A stretch of 64,000 nt of DNA, taken from positions 3,365,923 to 3,429,922 of the forward strand of contig NZ_LT607802.1 of the NCBI RefSeq assembly GCF_900090205.1. Reading direction: 5' to 3'. This stretch comes from Vogesella sp. LIG4 (GTDB lineage: Bacteria; Pseudomonadota; Gammaproteobacteria; Burkholderiales; Chromobacteriaceae). The notes under the pieces were generated by a model. The model was given only the letters and a program-made list of their open reading frames with translations. It was not told where the DNA came from and made no database searches. The position numbers and the translations under genes were made by a program. How positions within the stretch are numbered: the first letter of the stretch is position 1; each line of letters begins with the position of its first letter. This document shows, in pieces, positions 1 to 9,372 of this stretch.

Positions 1-1
1 C

Positions 2-646
<645 letters not shown>

Positions 647-654
647 TGCCCGCT

Positions 655-674
655 TGCGGCCAACGTTGGCCGCA
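655..674. repeat. Palindrome of two head-to-head GTTGGCCGCA words
   Basis: A perfect 20-bp palindrome starts 8 bases after the sdaA stop codon and consists of two inverted copies of the 10-mer GTTGGCCGCA. It belongs to the abundant repeat family discussed in the findings and lies just before the terminator at 683-710. Confidence 0.85.
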
Positions 675-682
675 GACATGAC

Positions 683-710
683 AACGCCCGCTCACGCGGG
701 CGTTTTTTTT
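683..710 (+). terminator. Rho-independent terminator after sdaA
   Basis: A GC-rich stem (AACGCCCG / CGGGCGTT) with a short loop is followed by eight T residues on the plus strand. It sits 37 bases after the sdaA stop. Confidence 0.9.
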
Positions 711-749
711 GCTAACAGCTTCCCGCCCTGCCGCCAGGCTCGCTGGCTG

Positions 750-956
750 TCACGCCTCTCGATACTTTCTATCGTCAGGCGCTCTGCGCATCGACTCGAA
801 AACACGGGGCTCCCATGGCCGGATCGCCAGCAGCAGGCTGGTGCCATGCTGATCATCCGTCGCTCGGGCCAGACCTTCCTGATGCAGGTCAGTAAACTCC
901 TGCAGCAGCTGGCGCATCCGTTTCTGGAAGCGTTGATTGTCGGCAGGTGACAGCAT
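750..956 (-). CDS. Small hypothetical protein, possibly the C-terminal relic of a regulator
   Basis: A 68-residue frame starts at an ATG preceded by a weak AGCAGG sequence. The composition is that of a soluble helical protein rich in Arg, Gln and Leu, with the segment HGTSLLLAIRPWEP near residues 37-50. I do not recognise a family with confidence. The tone resembles the C-terminal tail of small winged-helix regulators. The frame stays open upstream to 1079, and its residues just before the ATG (SHQLFQQA) also look plausible. It may therefore be the surviving end of a larger, damaged gene. It lies between convergent sdaA and choX with no obvious partner. Confidence 0.35.
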   Translation of the reverse strand: MLSPADNQRFQKRMRQLLQEFTDLHQEGLARATDDQHGTSLLLAIRPWEPRVFESMRRAPDDRKYREA

Positions 957-1130
957 TGCCTGCTGGAAAAGCTGGTGGGACCGACTGTTTGGCACCTTCA
1001 AGGAAAGCGAACATTTCGCACTACACTGCGGCTTTCCAGGGCGCCAGGAGGAGCACCTGCAGAAAATGCTGCTGTTCAAGAATGTCTATCGTGACCAGGC
1101 CGCCGGCAGCAAACCACCCTCCAGACCATG

Positions 1131-1158
1131 AAAAAGGCCGCCATCTGCGATGGCGGCC
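1131..1158 (-). terminator. Rho-independent terminator after choX
   Basis: The stem GGCCGCCAT / ATGGCGGCC with a 5-base loop is followed on the minus strand by TTTTT. It begins about 20 bases beyond the choX stop codon. Confidence 0.85.
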
Positions 1159-1179
1159 CTGGTGGCAATGCTGATGCTA

Positions 1180-2118
1180 TCAGTTGGCCAGGTGGTGCTG
1201 CACGGCGCTCATGCCGTCCTTGCCATCGAAGGTGGTTACACCGGCCAGCCAGCTCTTCAGCATGAACGGGTTCTTCTTCAGGTAGTTCTTGGCAGCCAGT
1301 TCCGGCTTCTCCTTGTCCATGATCGGGCCCATCACGCGGTTTTCGATGTCGGTGGTGAACTGCATATTGGTCAGCAGTTTCGCCACGTTCGGACAGCGTG
1401 CCTGGTAGTCGGTTGCCAGGGCGGTGAATACCTTGGCTTCGCCGTAGTTGGGGCCGAACACGTCGTCGCCGCCGGACAGGTAGGTCATCTTGTACTTAAC
1501 GTTCATCGGATGCGGTTCCCAGCCCAGGAACACTACCCATTTCTTCTGGCGAATGGCGCGTTCCACTTCGGACAGCATGCCTGCCTCGCTGGACTCAACC
1601 AGCTTGAAGCCGGACAGGCCGAACTGGTTCTTCTTGATCATTTCCTGGATCAGGTTGTTGCCATCGTTGCCCGGCTCGATACCGATGATCTTGCCATCCA
1701 GCTTGTCCTTGAACTTGGCGATGTCGGCAAAGCTCTTCAGACCGGCTGCCGCCACGTAGGCAGGTACTGCCAGCGTGTACTTGGCACCCACTAGGTTGGG
1801 GCGGTCCAGCACCTTGATCTGCCCTGCCTTCACGAACGGCTCGATCATCGGCGTCATGCTGGGGTTCCAGTAGCCGAGGAAGGCGTCGATCTGCTTGTTC
1901 TTGATGCCGGCGAAGGTGATGGGCACTGAGGCGATGGTGGTGCTCGGCGTGTAGCCCAGGCCTTCCAGCACAACGCTGGCCATGCCGGTGGTAGCGGCGA
2001 TGTCGGTCCAGCCCACATCGGCAAAATGCACTTTCTGACACTGGGCGGTATCGGTCGCCAGTGCCGCGCTGCTAACGGCACCAATCAACAGTGCTCCTGC
2101 AAGCTTGTAAGCATTCAT
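1180..2118 (-). CDS. choX: Choline/glycine betaine ABC transporter, periplasmic binding protein
   Basis: A 312-residue OpuAC/ProX-family binding protein that should capture choline or betaine in the periplasm for the ChoWV transporter. The N-terminus reads as a signal peptide (MNAYKLAGALLIGAVSSAALA) with cleavage near residue 21. The mature part contains VHFADVGWTD, DAFLGYWNP and VVFLGWEPHPMN; Trp and Tyr residues like these form the aromatic cage for quaternary amines in this family. The ATG at 2118 was chosen over upstream starts because it gives the signal peptide and has AGGAGC 7-8 bases before it. Unusually, choX is separated from choWV by the regulator gene. A strong terminator follows. 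Confidence 0.9.
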   Translation of the reverse strand: MNAYKLAGALLIGAVSSAALATDTAQCQKVHFADVGWTDIAATTGMASVVLEGLGYTPSTTIASVPITFAGIKNKQIDAFLGYWNPSMTPMIEPFVKAGQIKVLDRPNLVGAKYTLAVPAYVAAAGLKSFADIAKFKDKLDGKIIGIEPGNDGNNLIQEMIKKNQFGLSGFKLVESSEAGMLSEVERAIRQKKWVVFLGWEPHPMNVKYKMTYLSGGDDVFGPNYGEAKVFTALATDYQARCPNVAKLLTNMQFTTDIENRVMGPIMDKEKPELAAKNYLKKNPFMLKSWLAGVTTFDGKDGMSAVQHHLAN

Positions 2119-2235
2119 TAACTTAGCTCCTGTCTTCTGCAATTCGTTCGGTAGCGCCAAAGCGCCGGGCAATCGCCGCTCCTGTGGCAGCAACTGCCAG
2201 ATTGCCATGTCGCCCGCAGTCAACTTGCTTGCTTT

Positions 2236-2250
2236 CGACAAGCAATTGCC
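2236..2250 (-). promoter_or_regulatory. Candidate shared operator upstream of choX
   Basis: On the minus strand this reads GGCAA-N6-GTCG, 118 bases before the choX start. The same arrangement recurs at 15113-15127 ahead of the dgc operon on the same strand. Both genes belong to the same pathway, so it may be a binding site for the GbdR-like regulator encoded at 2271. Two instances are weak evidence. Confidence 0.25.
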
Positions 2251-2270
2251 AGCAGGCGCCTTGATTGAGA

Positions 2271-3254
2271 TCACATAATTGCCGCTTCGAGCGCCAGCTG
2301 CTGGCGTTCACGGCTTGGCGGGTAGCCGAACAGGTTGCGATAAGACTTGGAAAAGTGGGAAGACGACAAAAAGCCTGTGGCGACAGTGACTTCCATCACG
2401 CTCATATTGGTCTGCAGCAGCAGCTCGCGGGCGCGGCGCAGCCGCAGGTCCAGGTAGTACTGCGCTGGCGTGCTGCCCAGATAGCGCTTGAACAGGCGCT
2501 CCAGGTGGCGCAACGACACCCCCAGCTCGGCGGCCAGGTCGTCCAGCGGGCGCGGGTTCTCGATGTTCATTTCCATCGCCAGCGCGGCATCGATCAGCGA
2601 CTCGTGGCCGGTACCTACCCGCGCCAGCAGCGGGATGTGCTGGTGGTCGTGCTGGTCGCGGATGCGGTCGACGATGAACTGCGCCGACACGTCTGCGGCC
2701 AACCCCTTGCCGCCCTTGTGGCGGATCAGGTTGCACATCAGATCCAGCGGCGCGGTACCGCCGCTACAGGTAAGCCGGTCGCGGTCGATCACGAACAGTT
2801 CGCTGGAGAACTGCGTCTTGGGGAATTCTTCACGGATGGAGGACAGGTTTTCCCAGTGGATGCTGCTGCGGTAGCCGTTCATCACCCCCGCCTTCGCCAG
2901 GGCGAAGGCGCCGGTACAGACTCCGCCCAGCGGCACGCCGGCGCTGGCAAAGCGGCGGATGATGGCCAGCGCGCCATCGCTGGCGGCTTCGCGCACCTGG
3001 ATGCCGCCGCAGACGATGAGCAGGTCGTAATCGCCCGGCTCGCCCGGCGCGGTGGTGGGCGCCAGCGACAGGCCATTACTGGCAGCCACCGGCTGGCCGT
3101 CAGCGGAGATCAGCGACCAGCGGTACAGCCTCTTGCGTGACAGGTGATTGGCCATGCGCAGCGGTTCCACCGCGTTGGCAAAGGCAATCATGGAAAAATT
3201 GGGCAACATCAGGAAACCGATGTGAGCGAGCGAACCAAGTTGTTGCGGGCTCAT
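2271..3254 (-). CDS. gbdR: GlxA-type AraC-family regulator of betaine catabolism (GbdR-like)
   Basis: A 327-residue protein with an N-terminal DJ-1/PfpI-like amidase domain (about residues 9-180, including LLIVCGGIQV and PLGGVCTGAFALA) and a C-terminal AraC double helix-turn-helix (about 230-320). The DNA-binding part includes LGVSLRHLERLFKRYLG and the closing FSKSYRNLFGYPP. This architecture is that of GbdR and CdhR, which sense glycine betaine or carnitine derivatives in Pseudomonas. Its position between choW and choX, beside gbc and dgc genes, supports GbdR. The start at 3254 is fixed by GGAGG a few bases upstream; the longer frame reading further upstream lacks such a site. Confidence 0.85.
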   Translation of the reverse strand: MSPQQLGSLAHIGFLMLPNFSMIAFANAVEPLRMANHLSRKRLYRWSLISADGQPVAASNGLSLAPTTAPGEPGDYDLLIVCGGIQVREAASDGALAIIRRFASAGVPLGGVCTGAFALAKAGVMNGYRSSIHWENLSSIREEFPKTQFSSELFVIDRDRLTCSGGTAPLDLMCNLIRHKGGKGLAADVSAQFIVDRIRDQHDHQHIPLLARVGTGHESLIDAALAMEMNIENPRPLDDLAAELGVSLRHLERLFKRYLGSTPAQYYLDLRLRRARELLLQTNMSVMEVTVATGFLSSSHFSKSYRNLFGYPPSRERQQLALEAAIM

Positions 3255-3347
3255 GGTGACCTCCGGTGGATGGTGTGTGGTTGGGGGTGTGCACCTCGTG
3301 GCGGGTGCTAGAACAAACGTGAACCGGTACTGGTGTTGCGGCAAGAG

Positions 3348-3397
3348 CCTGTTTACGAAGTTGCGCGCCAGCAGGCGCGCAGCCGATCGTAAACAGG
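3348..3397. repeat. Nested inverted repeat in the gbdR upstream region
   Basis: An outer stem CCTGTTTACGA / TCGTAAACAGG (3348-3358 and 3387-3397) encloses an inner stem GCGCGCC / GGCGCGC (3363-3369 and 3374-3380). It lies between the choW stop and the gbdR start. There is no T-run, so it does not look like a standard terminator. It could be a regulatory RNA fold or a dispersed repeat. Confidence 0.6.
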
Positions 3398-3451
3398 TTC
3401 CAACGGGCCGGTCATGCCGGCCCGCCATTCAGATTAAAGCATCAGCCTGTA

Positions 3452-4330
3452 TCAGTGGCCTCCCTGCTGCGGCGCCGGGCCGCGGCCAAAGCTTTCGGTC
3501 AGGCGGTCGAGGATGATGGCCAGCAGCACCACGGCGAGACCGCTCTCGAAGCCAAGGCCCACGTCCAGACGCTGGATACTGGCCAGCACGTCGTTACCCA
3601 GGCCGCCAGCACCCACCATGGAGGCGATGATCACCATCGACAGCGCCATCATGATGGTCTGGTTGACGCCAGCCATGATGGCCGGCAGCGCGATGGGCAG
3701 CTGCACCTTGAACAGCAGCTGGGTCGGGGTACAGCCAAAGGCGTGGCCGGCCTCTACCTGCTCCTTGTTCACCTGGCGGATACCCAGGCTGGTCAGGCGC
3801 ACTGCCGGCGGCACCGCGAACACCACGGTGGCCAGGATGCCCGGCACGCGACCCAGGCCGAAGAACATGGCGGCCGGAATCAGGTACACGAAGGCGGGCA
3901 TGGTCTGCATGAAGTCCAGCACCGGGCGCACCAGGGTGTTGGTACGGCGGCTACGGGCACACCAGATGCCCAGCGGCACGCCGATCATCAGGCTGATGAG
4001 GGTGGCAGACAACGTCAGTGCCAGCGTGGACACCGTTTGCGCCCAGAAACCGGTGACCAGGATCAGGGAAAACGCAGCCAGTACGAAGGCAGCGAATTTC
4101 CAGCCAAGGCGCCAGATGCCGAGAGCAAAGAAGAAGCCGATGAGCAGCCAGGCCGGCAGCGACAGCAGCGCCACCTCGATGTGTTCGGCGAACAGGTCCA
4201 CCGATTTGCCGATGGCGTCGAAGGCCCCGGCGTTGTTGTCCAGCAGGAAGCGGATGAAACCGTTAACCCATTCGCCGATGGGCAGGAAGCTGTGTGGATT
4301 GGCGATGAATTGCTGCCAGAGGTCGTTCAT
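3452..4330 (-). CDS. choW: Choline/betaine ABC transporter permease
   Basis: A 292-residue ProW/ChoW-type inner-membrane permease. Hydrophobic segments include LPAWLLIGFFFALGIW, FAAFVLAAFSLILVTGFW and VVFAVPPAVRLTSLGI. The cytoplasmic coupling loop is the EAA-like stretch EQVEAGHAFGCTPTQLLFKV followed by LPIALPAIMAGV, which contacts the ATPase. Length and topology fit the family. It lies 64 bases downstream of choV on the same strand, so the two are likely co-transcribed. The regulator gene follows after about 200 bases. Confidence 0.9.
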   Translation of the reverse strand: MNDLWQQFIANPHSFLPIGEWVNGFIRFLLDNNAGAFDAIGKSVDLFAEHIEVALLSLPAWLLIGFFFALGIWRLGWKFAAFVLAAFSLILVTGFWAQTVSTLALTLSATLISLMIGVPLGIWCARSRRTNTLVRPVLDFMQTMPAFVYLIPAAMFFGLGRVPGILATVVFAVPPAVRLTSLGIRQVNKEQVEAGHAFGCTPTQLLFKVQLPIALPAIMAGVNQTIMMALSMVIIASMVGAGGLGNDVLASIQRLDVGLGFESGLAVVLLAIILDRLTESFGRGPAPQQGGH

Positions 4331-4394
4331 GGTGGGGACTCCATTCGGGACAGGCGTCGCGCGCCGTCCTCATCAATCGGGGATCGGTCGCGGC

Positions 4395-5576
4395 TCAGTG
4401 TACGGCGCTGCTTTGCAGGCGGTGTTCCGACAACTTGGACAGCACGCTGGAGGCAGTGATCACCCCCAGGTAGCGGCCATCGTGGTCGATCACCGGCAGC
4501 GGCTCGCGCTGCCCCTGCAGGCGCTTGAGCACGTCCGGCAACGCCGACGCCGGCGTGATCGGCGATACCGGCACACAGCGCTCGGCCGGATTACAGCCTT
4601 CCGCCCCCAGCGAATCGCGGCCCACCAGGCCCAGCAGCTTGTGGTCGCCGGACACGCAGGCCACCCAGTGGTGCTGCGGGTCGGCGGCGCCGGACAGATT
4701 GCCGTTCACCATCAGGCCCACACCATGCGGGTCGATCAGGTCCTTGGCCAGCAGGTAGCGCGAGGTATCCACGCTCTTGAAGAATTCCCGCACGTAGTCT
4801 TCCGCCGGGTTTTCGATGATCTCCTGCGGCGTGCCCACCTGCACCAGGCGGCCGCCCTCCATGATGGCGATGCGCGAGCCGATGCGCAGCGCCTCTTCCA
4901 GATCGTGGGACACGAAGAAAATGGTCCGGCGATGGTCGCGCTGCAGCTGCAGCAGGATGTCCTGCATCTCGCTGCGCTTGAGCGGGTCGAGTGCCGAGAA
5001 CGCCTCGTCCATCAGCATCAGAGACGGGTTCACCGCCAGTGCGCGTACCAGGCCGACACGCTGCTGCATGCCGCCGGACAGCTCGTGCGGCATCTTCTTG
5101 GCGAAGGTGGCCAGACCAACCTGCTCCAGCACCTCCATGGCGCGCTTCTCGCGCTCCTTGCGGCCAACCCCGGCGATCTCCAGGCCGAAGGCGGCGTTAT
5201 CCAGCACGTTGCGATGCGGCATCAGCGCAAAGCTCTGGAACACCATGCTCATGTCGCGGCGGCGCAGCGACACCAGGTCGTTGGGGGACAGTTTGGTGAT
5301 GTCCTGGCCATCCAGCAGGATGCGGCCGTCGGTGGGATCCATCAGCCGGTTGATGAGTCGGATCAGCGAGGACTTGCCGGAGCCGGACAAACCCATCAGC
5401 ACGAAGATTTCGCCCTCGTTGACCGAGAACGACACGTTGTTCACGCCGACTACCTGGCCGGTACTGCGAAATACCGACTCCTTGCTTTCTCCAAGCTTGA
5501 GTAGACGCATTGCTTCTTGTGGCTTTTCTCCGAAAACCTTGTACAGGTTTTCCACCACGATCTTGCCTGACTGCAT
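4395..5576 (-). CDS. choV: Choline/betaine ABC transporter ATP-binding protein
   Basis: A 393-residue ATPase of the ProV/OpuAA/ChoV group. Walker A is GLSGSGKSS, the signature is SGGMQQRV, and Walker B is LMDEAFSALD. The C-terminus carries a CBS-like region (LPVIDHDGRYLGVITASS), which in relatives tunes transport to ionic strength. The N-terminus MQSGKIVVENLYKVFG is typical. The ATG at 5576 is preceded by AGGAGA; the longer upstream extension is not protein-like. It is the first gene of choVW, and its promoter should lie in the 420-base upstream gap. Confidence 0.9.
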   Translation of the reverse strand: MQSGKIVVENLYKVFGEKPQEAMRLLKLGESKESVFRSTGQVVGVNNVSFSVNEGEIFVLMGLSGSGKSSLIRLINRLMDPTDGRILLDGQDITKLSPNDLVSLRRRDMSMVFQSFALMPHRNVLDNAAFGLEIAGVGRKEREKRAMEVLEQVGLATFAKKMPHELSGGMQQRVGLVRALAVNPSLMLMDEAFSALDPLKRSEMQDILLQLQRDHRRTIFFVSHDLEEALRIGSRIAIMEGGRLVQVGTPQEIIENPAEDYVREFFKSVDTSRYLLAKDLIDPHGVGLMVNGNLSGAADPQHHWVACVSGDHKLLGLVGRDSLGAEGCNPAERCVPVSPITPASALPDVLKRLQGQREPLPVIDHDGRYLGVITASSVLSKLSEHRLQSSAVH

Positions 5577-5999
5577 TGCTTTCTCCTTTGCCCTGGCGAG
5601 GCTGCCGTATTGCAGCAAGCGCCGTGCCCGCCGTGCACCGATGCACGGGAGCGTGCTGCGCCACACCCAAGCTGTTGTAGTAATTGATTTGTATCAAGGA
5701 AAAAGATATGGACGATACGCTTGAGGAGCCAATGATCAACCGACACCAACCTGCCCGAAAACGACATCGCACCAATCAGTACCACAAGTGGAGGCGAAAT
5801 CAAGGGAATGCCCGTCAGACGGGCACTTCCAGCGCACTTTCGGTGCATGCTGCAGTGGCGAAAAACACAACTATTGTCGCCAGAAGACAGGTGTCGGACA
5901 ATTTGTCCATATCTTGGTTCAACCAACGCTCAGGCGTAAAAAAACCGTTCAACCCGCAGGTGAACGGTTTTTTTCGTGCCAGCGTTGCAAAAAAACAAC
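5577..5999. other. Intergenic region between choV and gbcB
   Basis: This holds the promoter region of choV on the minus strand and, at its right end, the terminator of gbcB. A small stem TGCCCGTC / GACGGGCA-like lies near 5812-5828 without a T-run. No convincing gene was seen. Confidence 0.5.
5938..5974 (-). terminator. Bidirectional-looking terminator after gbcB
   Basis: The stem ACCGTTCA / TGAACGGT (5944-5968) is flanked by A7 on the left and T7 on the right, so it can terminate on either strand. It lies about 25 bases beyond the gbcB stop on the minus strand. Confidence 0.85.
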
Positions 6000-7106
6000 T
6001 CAGCGATCCAGCACCACCGGTGTCAACGGCACGCTGCAGCAAGGCAAGATCCAGCCCTGGTCGATCTCGCGCTGGCGGATGCCGCCACCGTGTTTCATGT
6101 CCACCTTGCCTTCCAGCATCTTGGTCTTGCAGGTACCACACAAGCCCTTGGAGCAAGACGAGGGCACGCGCAAGCCCTGCTGCTGCGCCGCAGCCAGAAT
6201 GGTCTGCCCGGGCTTGGTCTGCACGATGTCGCCCAGTTTGGCAAAGCGCACCTCGAAGCCGGTTTCGCCCTCGCAGGCGGGTGCAGCCTCCTCCACCGCC
6301 GCTTCCGCGGTGCTGCCGGCGTTCAGATCGGCAAAGTTGAAGCTTTCCTCGTGGTAGTGCGTCATGTCGAAGCCGGCGGACTGCAACAGCTCGCGCGCCC
6401 CGGTCATGTAGGGCGCCGGGCCACAGCAGAACACCTCGCGTTCGCGGAAATCCGGCACCAGCCGCTCCAGGCCGGCCAGATCCAGCCGCCCTTCCAGGCC
6501 CGTCCATTCCGGTTCCGGATGACGGCTCTGCACGATCGCTGCCTGGCGGAAGCCGTGGCGCGCCCGTGACAGCTGCACCAGCTCGTGGCGGAAGATCAGG
6601 TCGGCCGGCGTGCGGGCACTATGCACGAAAGCCACGTCGATGCTGCCGCCCAGGTCACCCAGCGCGCGGCTCATCGACATCAGCGGCGTAATGCCGCTGC
6701 CGGCCGACAGGAACAGGTAACGCTCGGCCGGAGCGTGGGCGAAACTGAATTCGCCGGAAGGCCCCAGCACGCTGATATTCATGCCCGGCTGCAGATTGTC
6801 GTGCAGCCAGTTGGACACCTGCCCGCCCGGCACGCGCTTGACGGTGATACTGACCGTGTCCGGCCGCGTCGGCGACGAGGACAGCGTGTAGCAGCGGTTC
6901 ACCGTCTGGCCGTCGATACTCAGCTCCAGAGTGATGAACTGGCCCGGCAGGTAGGCAAAACGCCTGGCCGGCACCGCGCGGAAGGTGAAGGTGCGTACAT
7001 CGTGGGTTTCGTCATGCACCGACACGCACTGCAGCGTGTCATCGACGCCGCCTTGCCAGTAAGGCGCCGGAGTGGTGAAGGCAGAGGTGGAAGTGGCGGT
7101 AGTCAT
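6000..7106 (-). CDS. gbcB: Glycine betaine demethylase reductase subunit
   Basis: A 368-residue flavin and 2Fe-2S reductase that passes electrons from NAD(P)H to the Rieske oxygenase GbcA, removing one methyl group from glycine betaine. An FAD domain (RRFAYLPGQFITLEL, NRCYTLSSSP) is followed by a nucleotide domain (LFLSAGSGITPLMS, VFCCGPAPYM). A C-terminal plant-type ferredoxin domain follows, with the cluster motif CSKGLCGTC and a later Cys in LPCCS. Start at 7106 was chosen for the MTTATSTSAF N-terminus and the AGGGTGA sequence upstream. It is downstream of gbcA on the same strand, separated by 157 bases that contain a large palindrome. A terminator follows. Confidence 0.92.
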   Translation of the reverse strand: MTTATSTSAFTTPAPYWQGGVDDTLQCVSVHDETHDVRTFTFRAVPARRFAYLPGQFITLELSIDGQTVNRCYTLSSSPTRPDTVSITVKRVPGGQVSNWLHDNLQPGMNISVLGPSGEFSFAHAPAERYLFLSAGSGITPLMSMSRALGDLGGSIDVAFVHSARTPADLIFRHELVQLSRARHGFRQAAIVQSRHPEPEWTGLEGRLDLAGLERLVPDFREREVFCCGPAPYMTGARELLQSAGFDMTHYHEESFNFADLNAGSTAEAAVEEAAPACEGETGFEVRFAKLGDIVQTKPGQTILAAAQQQGLRVPSSCSKGLCGTCKTKMLEGKVDMKHGGGIRQREIDQGWILPCCSVPLTPVVLDR

Positions 7107-7133
7107 GGTGTCACCCTGTTGCTTGTCCGGCAG

Positions 7134-7155
7134 GGTTGGCCGCATGCGGCCAACC
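7134..7155. repeat. Palindrome of two inverted GGTTGGCCGCA words between gbcA and gbcB
   Basis: Two inverted 11-mers abut to form a perfect 22-bp palindrome in the 157-base gap between gbcA and gbcB. A second stem (CCGGCAGCCTG / CAGGCTGCCGG) lies at about 7190-7221. Neither has a long T-run, so either could give partial termination or RNA processing between the two genes. Confidence 0.8.
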
Positions 7156-7263
7156 TCCGGTGGTGTGTGTGATGCTGCCTTGCTTGTCCGGCAGCCTGGG
7201 CGGGTGCGCAGGCTGCCGGGCGCAGGTCTCGTTGCCGCTGCCGTGGCAGCGGGCGGGTACGGC

Positions 7264-8523
7264 TTACTCCAGTGCTACGCCCAGGCGGCGGATATACCAG
7301 TCGGTAAACTTCTCCACCAGGGTTTCGGTAAACGGCGAGTACGGGCCAGGCTTGTAGGCCGAGCTCTTGGTGCCACGATGCGATTCTTCCACCAGGTGAC
7401 GGTCCTGGTCGTTGGTAGCGTTCCACACCGCAGTGAGGTTCTTCACGTCGTAATCCACGCCTTCTACCGCATCCTTGTGCACCAGCCACTTGGTGCGCAC
7501 CAGTGTGGTATCCGGGGTAAGCGGAATCACGCTGAAGGTCACGATGTGGTCGGCCATGAAGTGGTGCCAGGAGTTGGGCTGGGTCCAGAACGACAGGCCG
7601 CCGATGGAGGCATCCTTGAAGTCGGCCAGCAGCTTCTTGCACGCTGCGGTGGTGTCCAGCGTCTGCGATTCACCGCTGCGATCCAGCGGCATGCGCATGG
7701 TGCGGAAGCCGGTCACGTCGGACAGGCGCTCCACCTCGGTGGACGGCAGGCCACAGGATTCCCAGTGCTGATGGCGGTCGGCCACCATCTCGTCGTACTG
7801 GCGCAGGCCCTCGGCGGTTTCTTCCTTCGGGGCGAAGCCGTAGCTGTAGGCGAACAGCGATACGGTCAGCTCCGGGTGGTTGCTGGTGCAGTGGTAGCAC
7901 TCGCGGTTGTTTTCCAGCGTCAGCTTCCAGTTGCCCTGCTCGATGATGTCCACCTGCACCGCCACCTTGGTGTTCTCGATCTGGTGCGGTGCGATGTACG
8001 GGGTCATCACCTCGGCCATGGCGTCGAAATCCGCCGGCGGCTCGTCGGCCAGGCAGATGAACAGCATGCCGGCCATGTCACGCAGGTGCACCGACTTGAG
8101 GCTGTGGTGCGACAGGTCGAAACCTTCCTGCATGTGGTCGGCGAAAATCAGCTTGCCGGAGAGGTCGTAGGTCCACTGGTGGTAGGGGCACACCAGGTTG
8201 CCGACGGTACCCTTTTCCTCGGCGCACAGACGCGAGCCACGGTGACGACAGACATTGTGGAAGGCACGGATCTGGTTGTCGTCGTCGCGCAGGATCAGGA
8301 TGGGCTGATGGCCCAGCTGCACGGTCATGTAGTCACCCGGCTCCGGCACATCCACCGACACACCGACATAGATCCAGTGCTTGCCGAAGATGTGTTCCAT
8401 GTCGGCATCGAACGCCGCCTGCGAGTTGTAGAACGGCGCCTCCAGGCTGTGGCCCGGCACACGGCGGGCCACCAGTTCGCGCAGGTTGACGGCCGGATGA
8501 AACGCGATCGTGCTGCTAGTCAT
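7264..8523 (-). CDS. gbcA: Glycine betaine demethylase, Rieske oxygenase subunit
   Basis: A 419-residue aromatic-ring-hydroxylating-type oxygenase that demethylates glycine betaine to dimethylglycine. The Rieske 2Fe-2S ligands are visible as C92-x-H94 and C112-x2-H115 (CRH and CPYH). The catalytic non-heme iron region lies in ENNRECYHCTSNHPEL, with two His residues. The ATG at 8523 has GGAGAAG upstream and is favoured over the slightly longer frame. It follows etfB by 75 bases on the same strand and precedes gbcB, which supplies its electrons. Confidence 0.93.
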   Translation of the reverse strand: MTSSTIAFHPAVNLRELVARRVPGHSLEAPFYNSQAAFDADMEHIFGKHWIYVGVSVDVPEPGDYMTVQLGHQPILILRDDDNQIRAFHNVCRHRGSRLCAEEKGTVGNLVCPYHQWTYDLSGKLIFADHMQEGFDLSHHSLKSVHLRDMAGMLFICLADEPPADFDAMAEVMTPYIAPHQIENTKVAVQVDIIEQGNWKLTLENNRECYHCTSNHPELTVSLFAYSYGFAPKEETAEGLRQYDEMVADRHQHWESCGLPSTEVERLSDVTGFRTMRMPLDRSGESQTLDTTAACKKLLADFKDASIGGLSFWTQPNSWHHFMADHIVTFSVIPLTPDTTLVRTKWLVHKDAVEGVDYDVKNLTAVWNATNDQDRHLVEESHRGTKSSAYKPGPYSPFTETLVEKFTDWYIRRLGVALE

Positions 8524-8598
8524 GATGAACTTCTCCAAAAACAACGCGGTTACGTGGGTGCGCTGTTGCCGGGTGGGACGGAAAACAGCAGGTAGTTG

Positions 8599-9372
8599 TC
8601 AGAAATCGACGAGATGATGGTCGCGCAGGTAGTTCAGCAGAACTTGCGCTTTTTCGACCGGATCGCCCTGTTTTACGACCATGCCGCCAGCCTTGGCGCC
8701 ATCGGTGGCAATGGCGCCCAGCATGCGCTCGTGACCGCTGGCACGGCTTTGCGCCACCAGCGGGCGTGCACGGCGGTCGGCCGGCTCCAGATGCACCACG
8801 CCCGGCTGCAGATTCGCCGGCGACAGATGACGAACCTGGCCTGCCAGCAGTCGCGCATAGACATGCGGCAGCGGCGCGCAGGCGCGCTCGTGCACTGCCA
8901 CGATGGCCGGCGTGGCAGCCGCCAGCCGCCGCCGCTGCCCCTTGGGCAGATACTGTTCCACCTCGATCTCGCTACCCTTGATCTGCAGCTGCAGTGCATC
9001 CGGCAGCAGCGGCAGGTTCAGCTCGTCGGCCAGCAGGTAGGGCAGCATGGCGCTGCCCTGCCCGCCGCCGGCGCGCCGACCGCACAGGATCAGGTCGACA
9101 TCCTGCAGCTGGCGCGACAACACGCGGGTGATGTCGGCGCCGGCCACTACCGGCAGTACGTTGATGCAGCTGACGCCCTGCGCCAGGTAAGGCCCCAGCG
9201 CGGCGTCGTCGGCATCGCCGGCATACAGCACCAGCAGATGCTGCGGCGACGGCACCAGTTGCATGGCCAGTGCCAGCGCGGCGCTGTCGGCGGCGGCGGC
9301 ACAGGGGCGGCCGCTCACCGGGTGGGTGGCCGGCGCCAGCAGCACCGCCACTTTCAGGTTCTGTTTGCTCAT
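8599..9372 (-). CDS. etfB: Electron transfer flavoprotein beta subunit of dimethylglycine oxidation
   Basis: A 257-residue ETF beta-type protein (MSKQNLKVAVLLAPATHPVSG at the N-terminus). With the alpha subunit it should bind FAD/AMP and carry electrons from the dimethylglycine-oxidising enzymes toward the membrane. The GRRAGGGQGSAMLPYLLADELNLP segment matches the ETF beta nucleotide region. The start codon overlaps the etfA stop as ATGA, so translation is coupled. Pseudomonas places paired etf genes next to dgcAB in the same way, which supports the role. It diverges from the housekeeping ETF, so it is probably a dedicated pair. Confidence 0.85.
   Translation of the reverse strand: MSKQNLKVAVLLAPATHPVSGRPCAAAADSAALALAMQLVPSPQHLLVLYAGDADDAALGPYLAQGVSCINVLPVVAGADITRVLSRQLQDVDLILCGRRAGGGQGSAMLPYLLADELNLPLLPDALQLQIKGSEIEVEQYLPKGQRRRLAAATPAIVAVHERACAPLPHVYARLLAGQVRHLSPANLQPGVVHLEPADRRARPLVAQSRASGHERMLGAIATDGAKAGGMVVKQGDPVEKAQVLLNYLRDHHLVDF

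Noticed and set aside
1150..1794. Long open frames opposite choX and throughout the high-GC genes
   Set aside because: They are antisense or shifted shadows of real genes, rich in His, Arg, Gln or Ala, with no ribosome sites or family motifs.
5812..5828. Possible terminator in the choV upstream region
   Set aside because: The stem is short and has no T-run on either strand.
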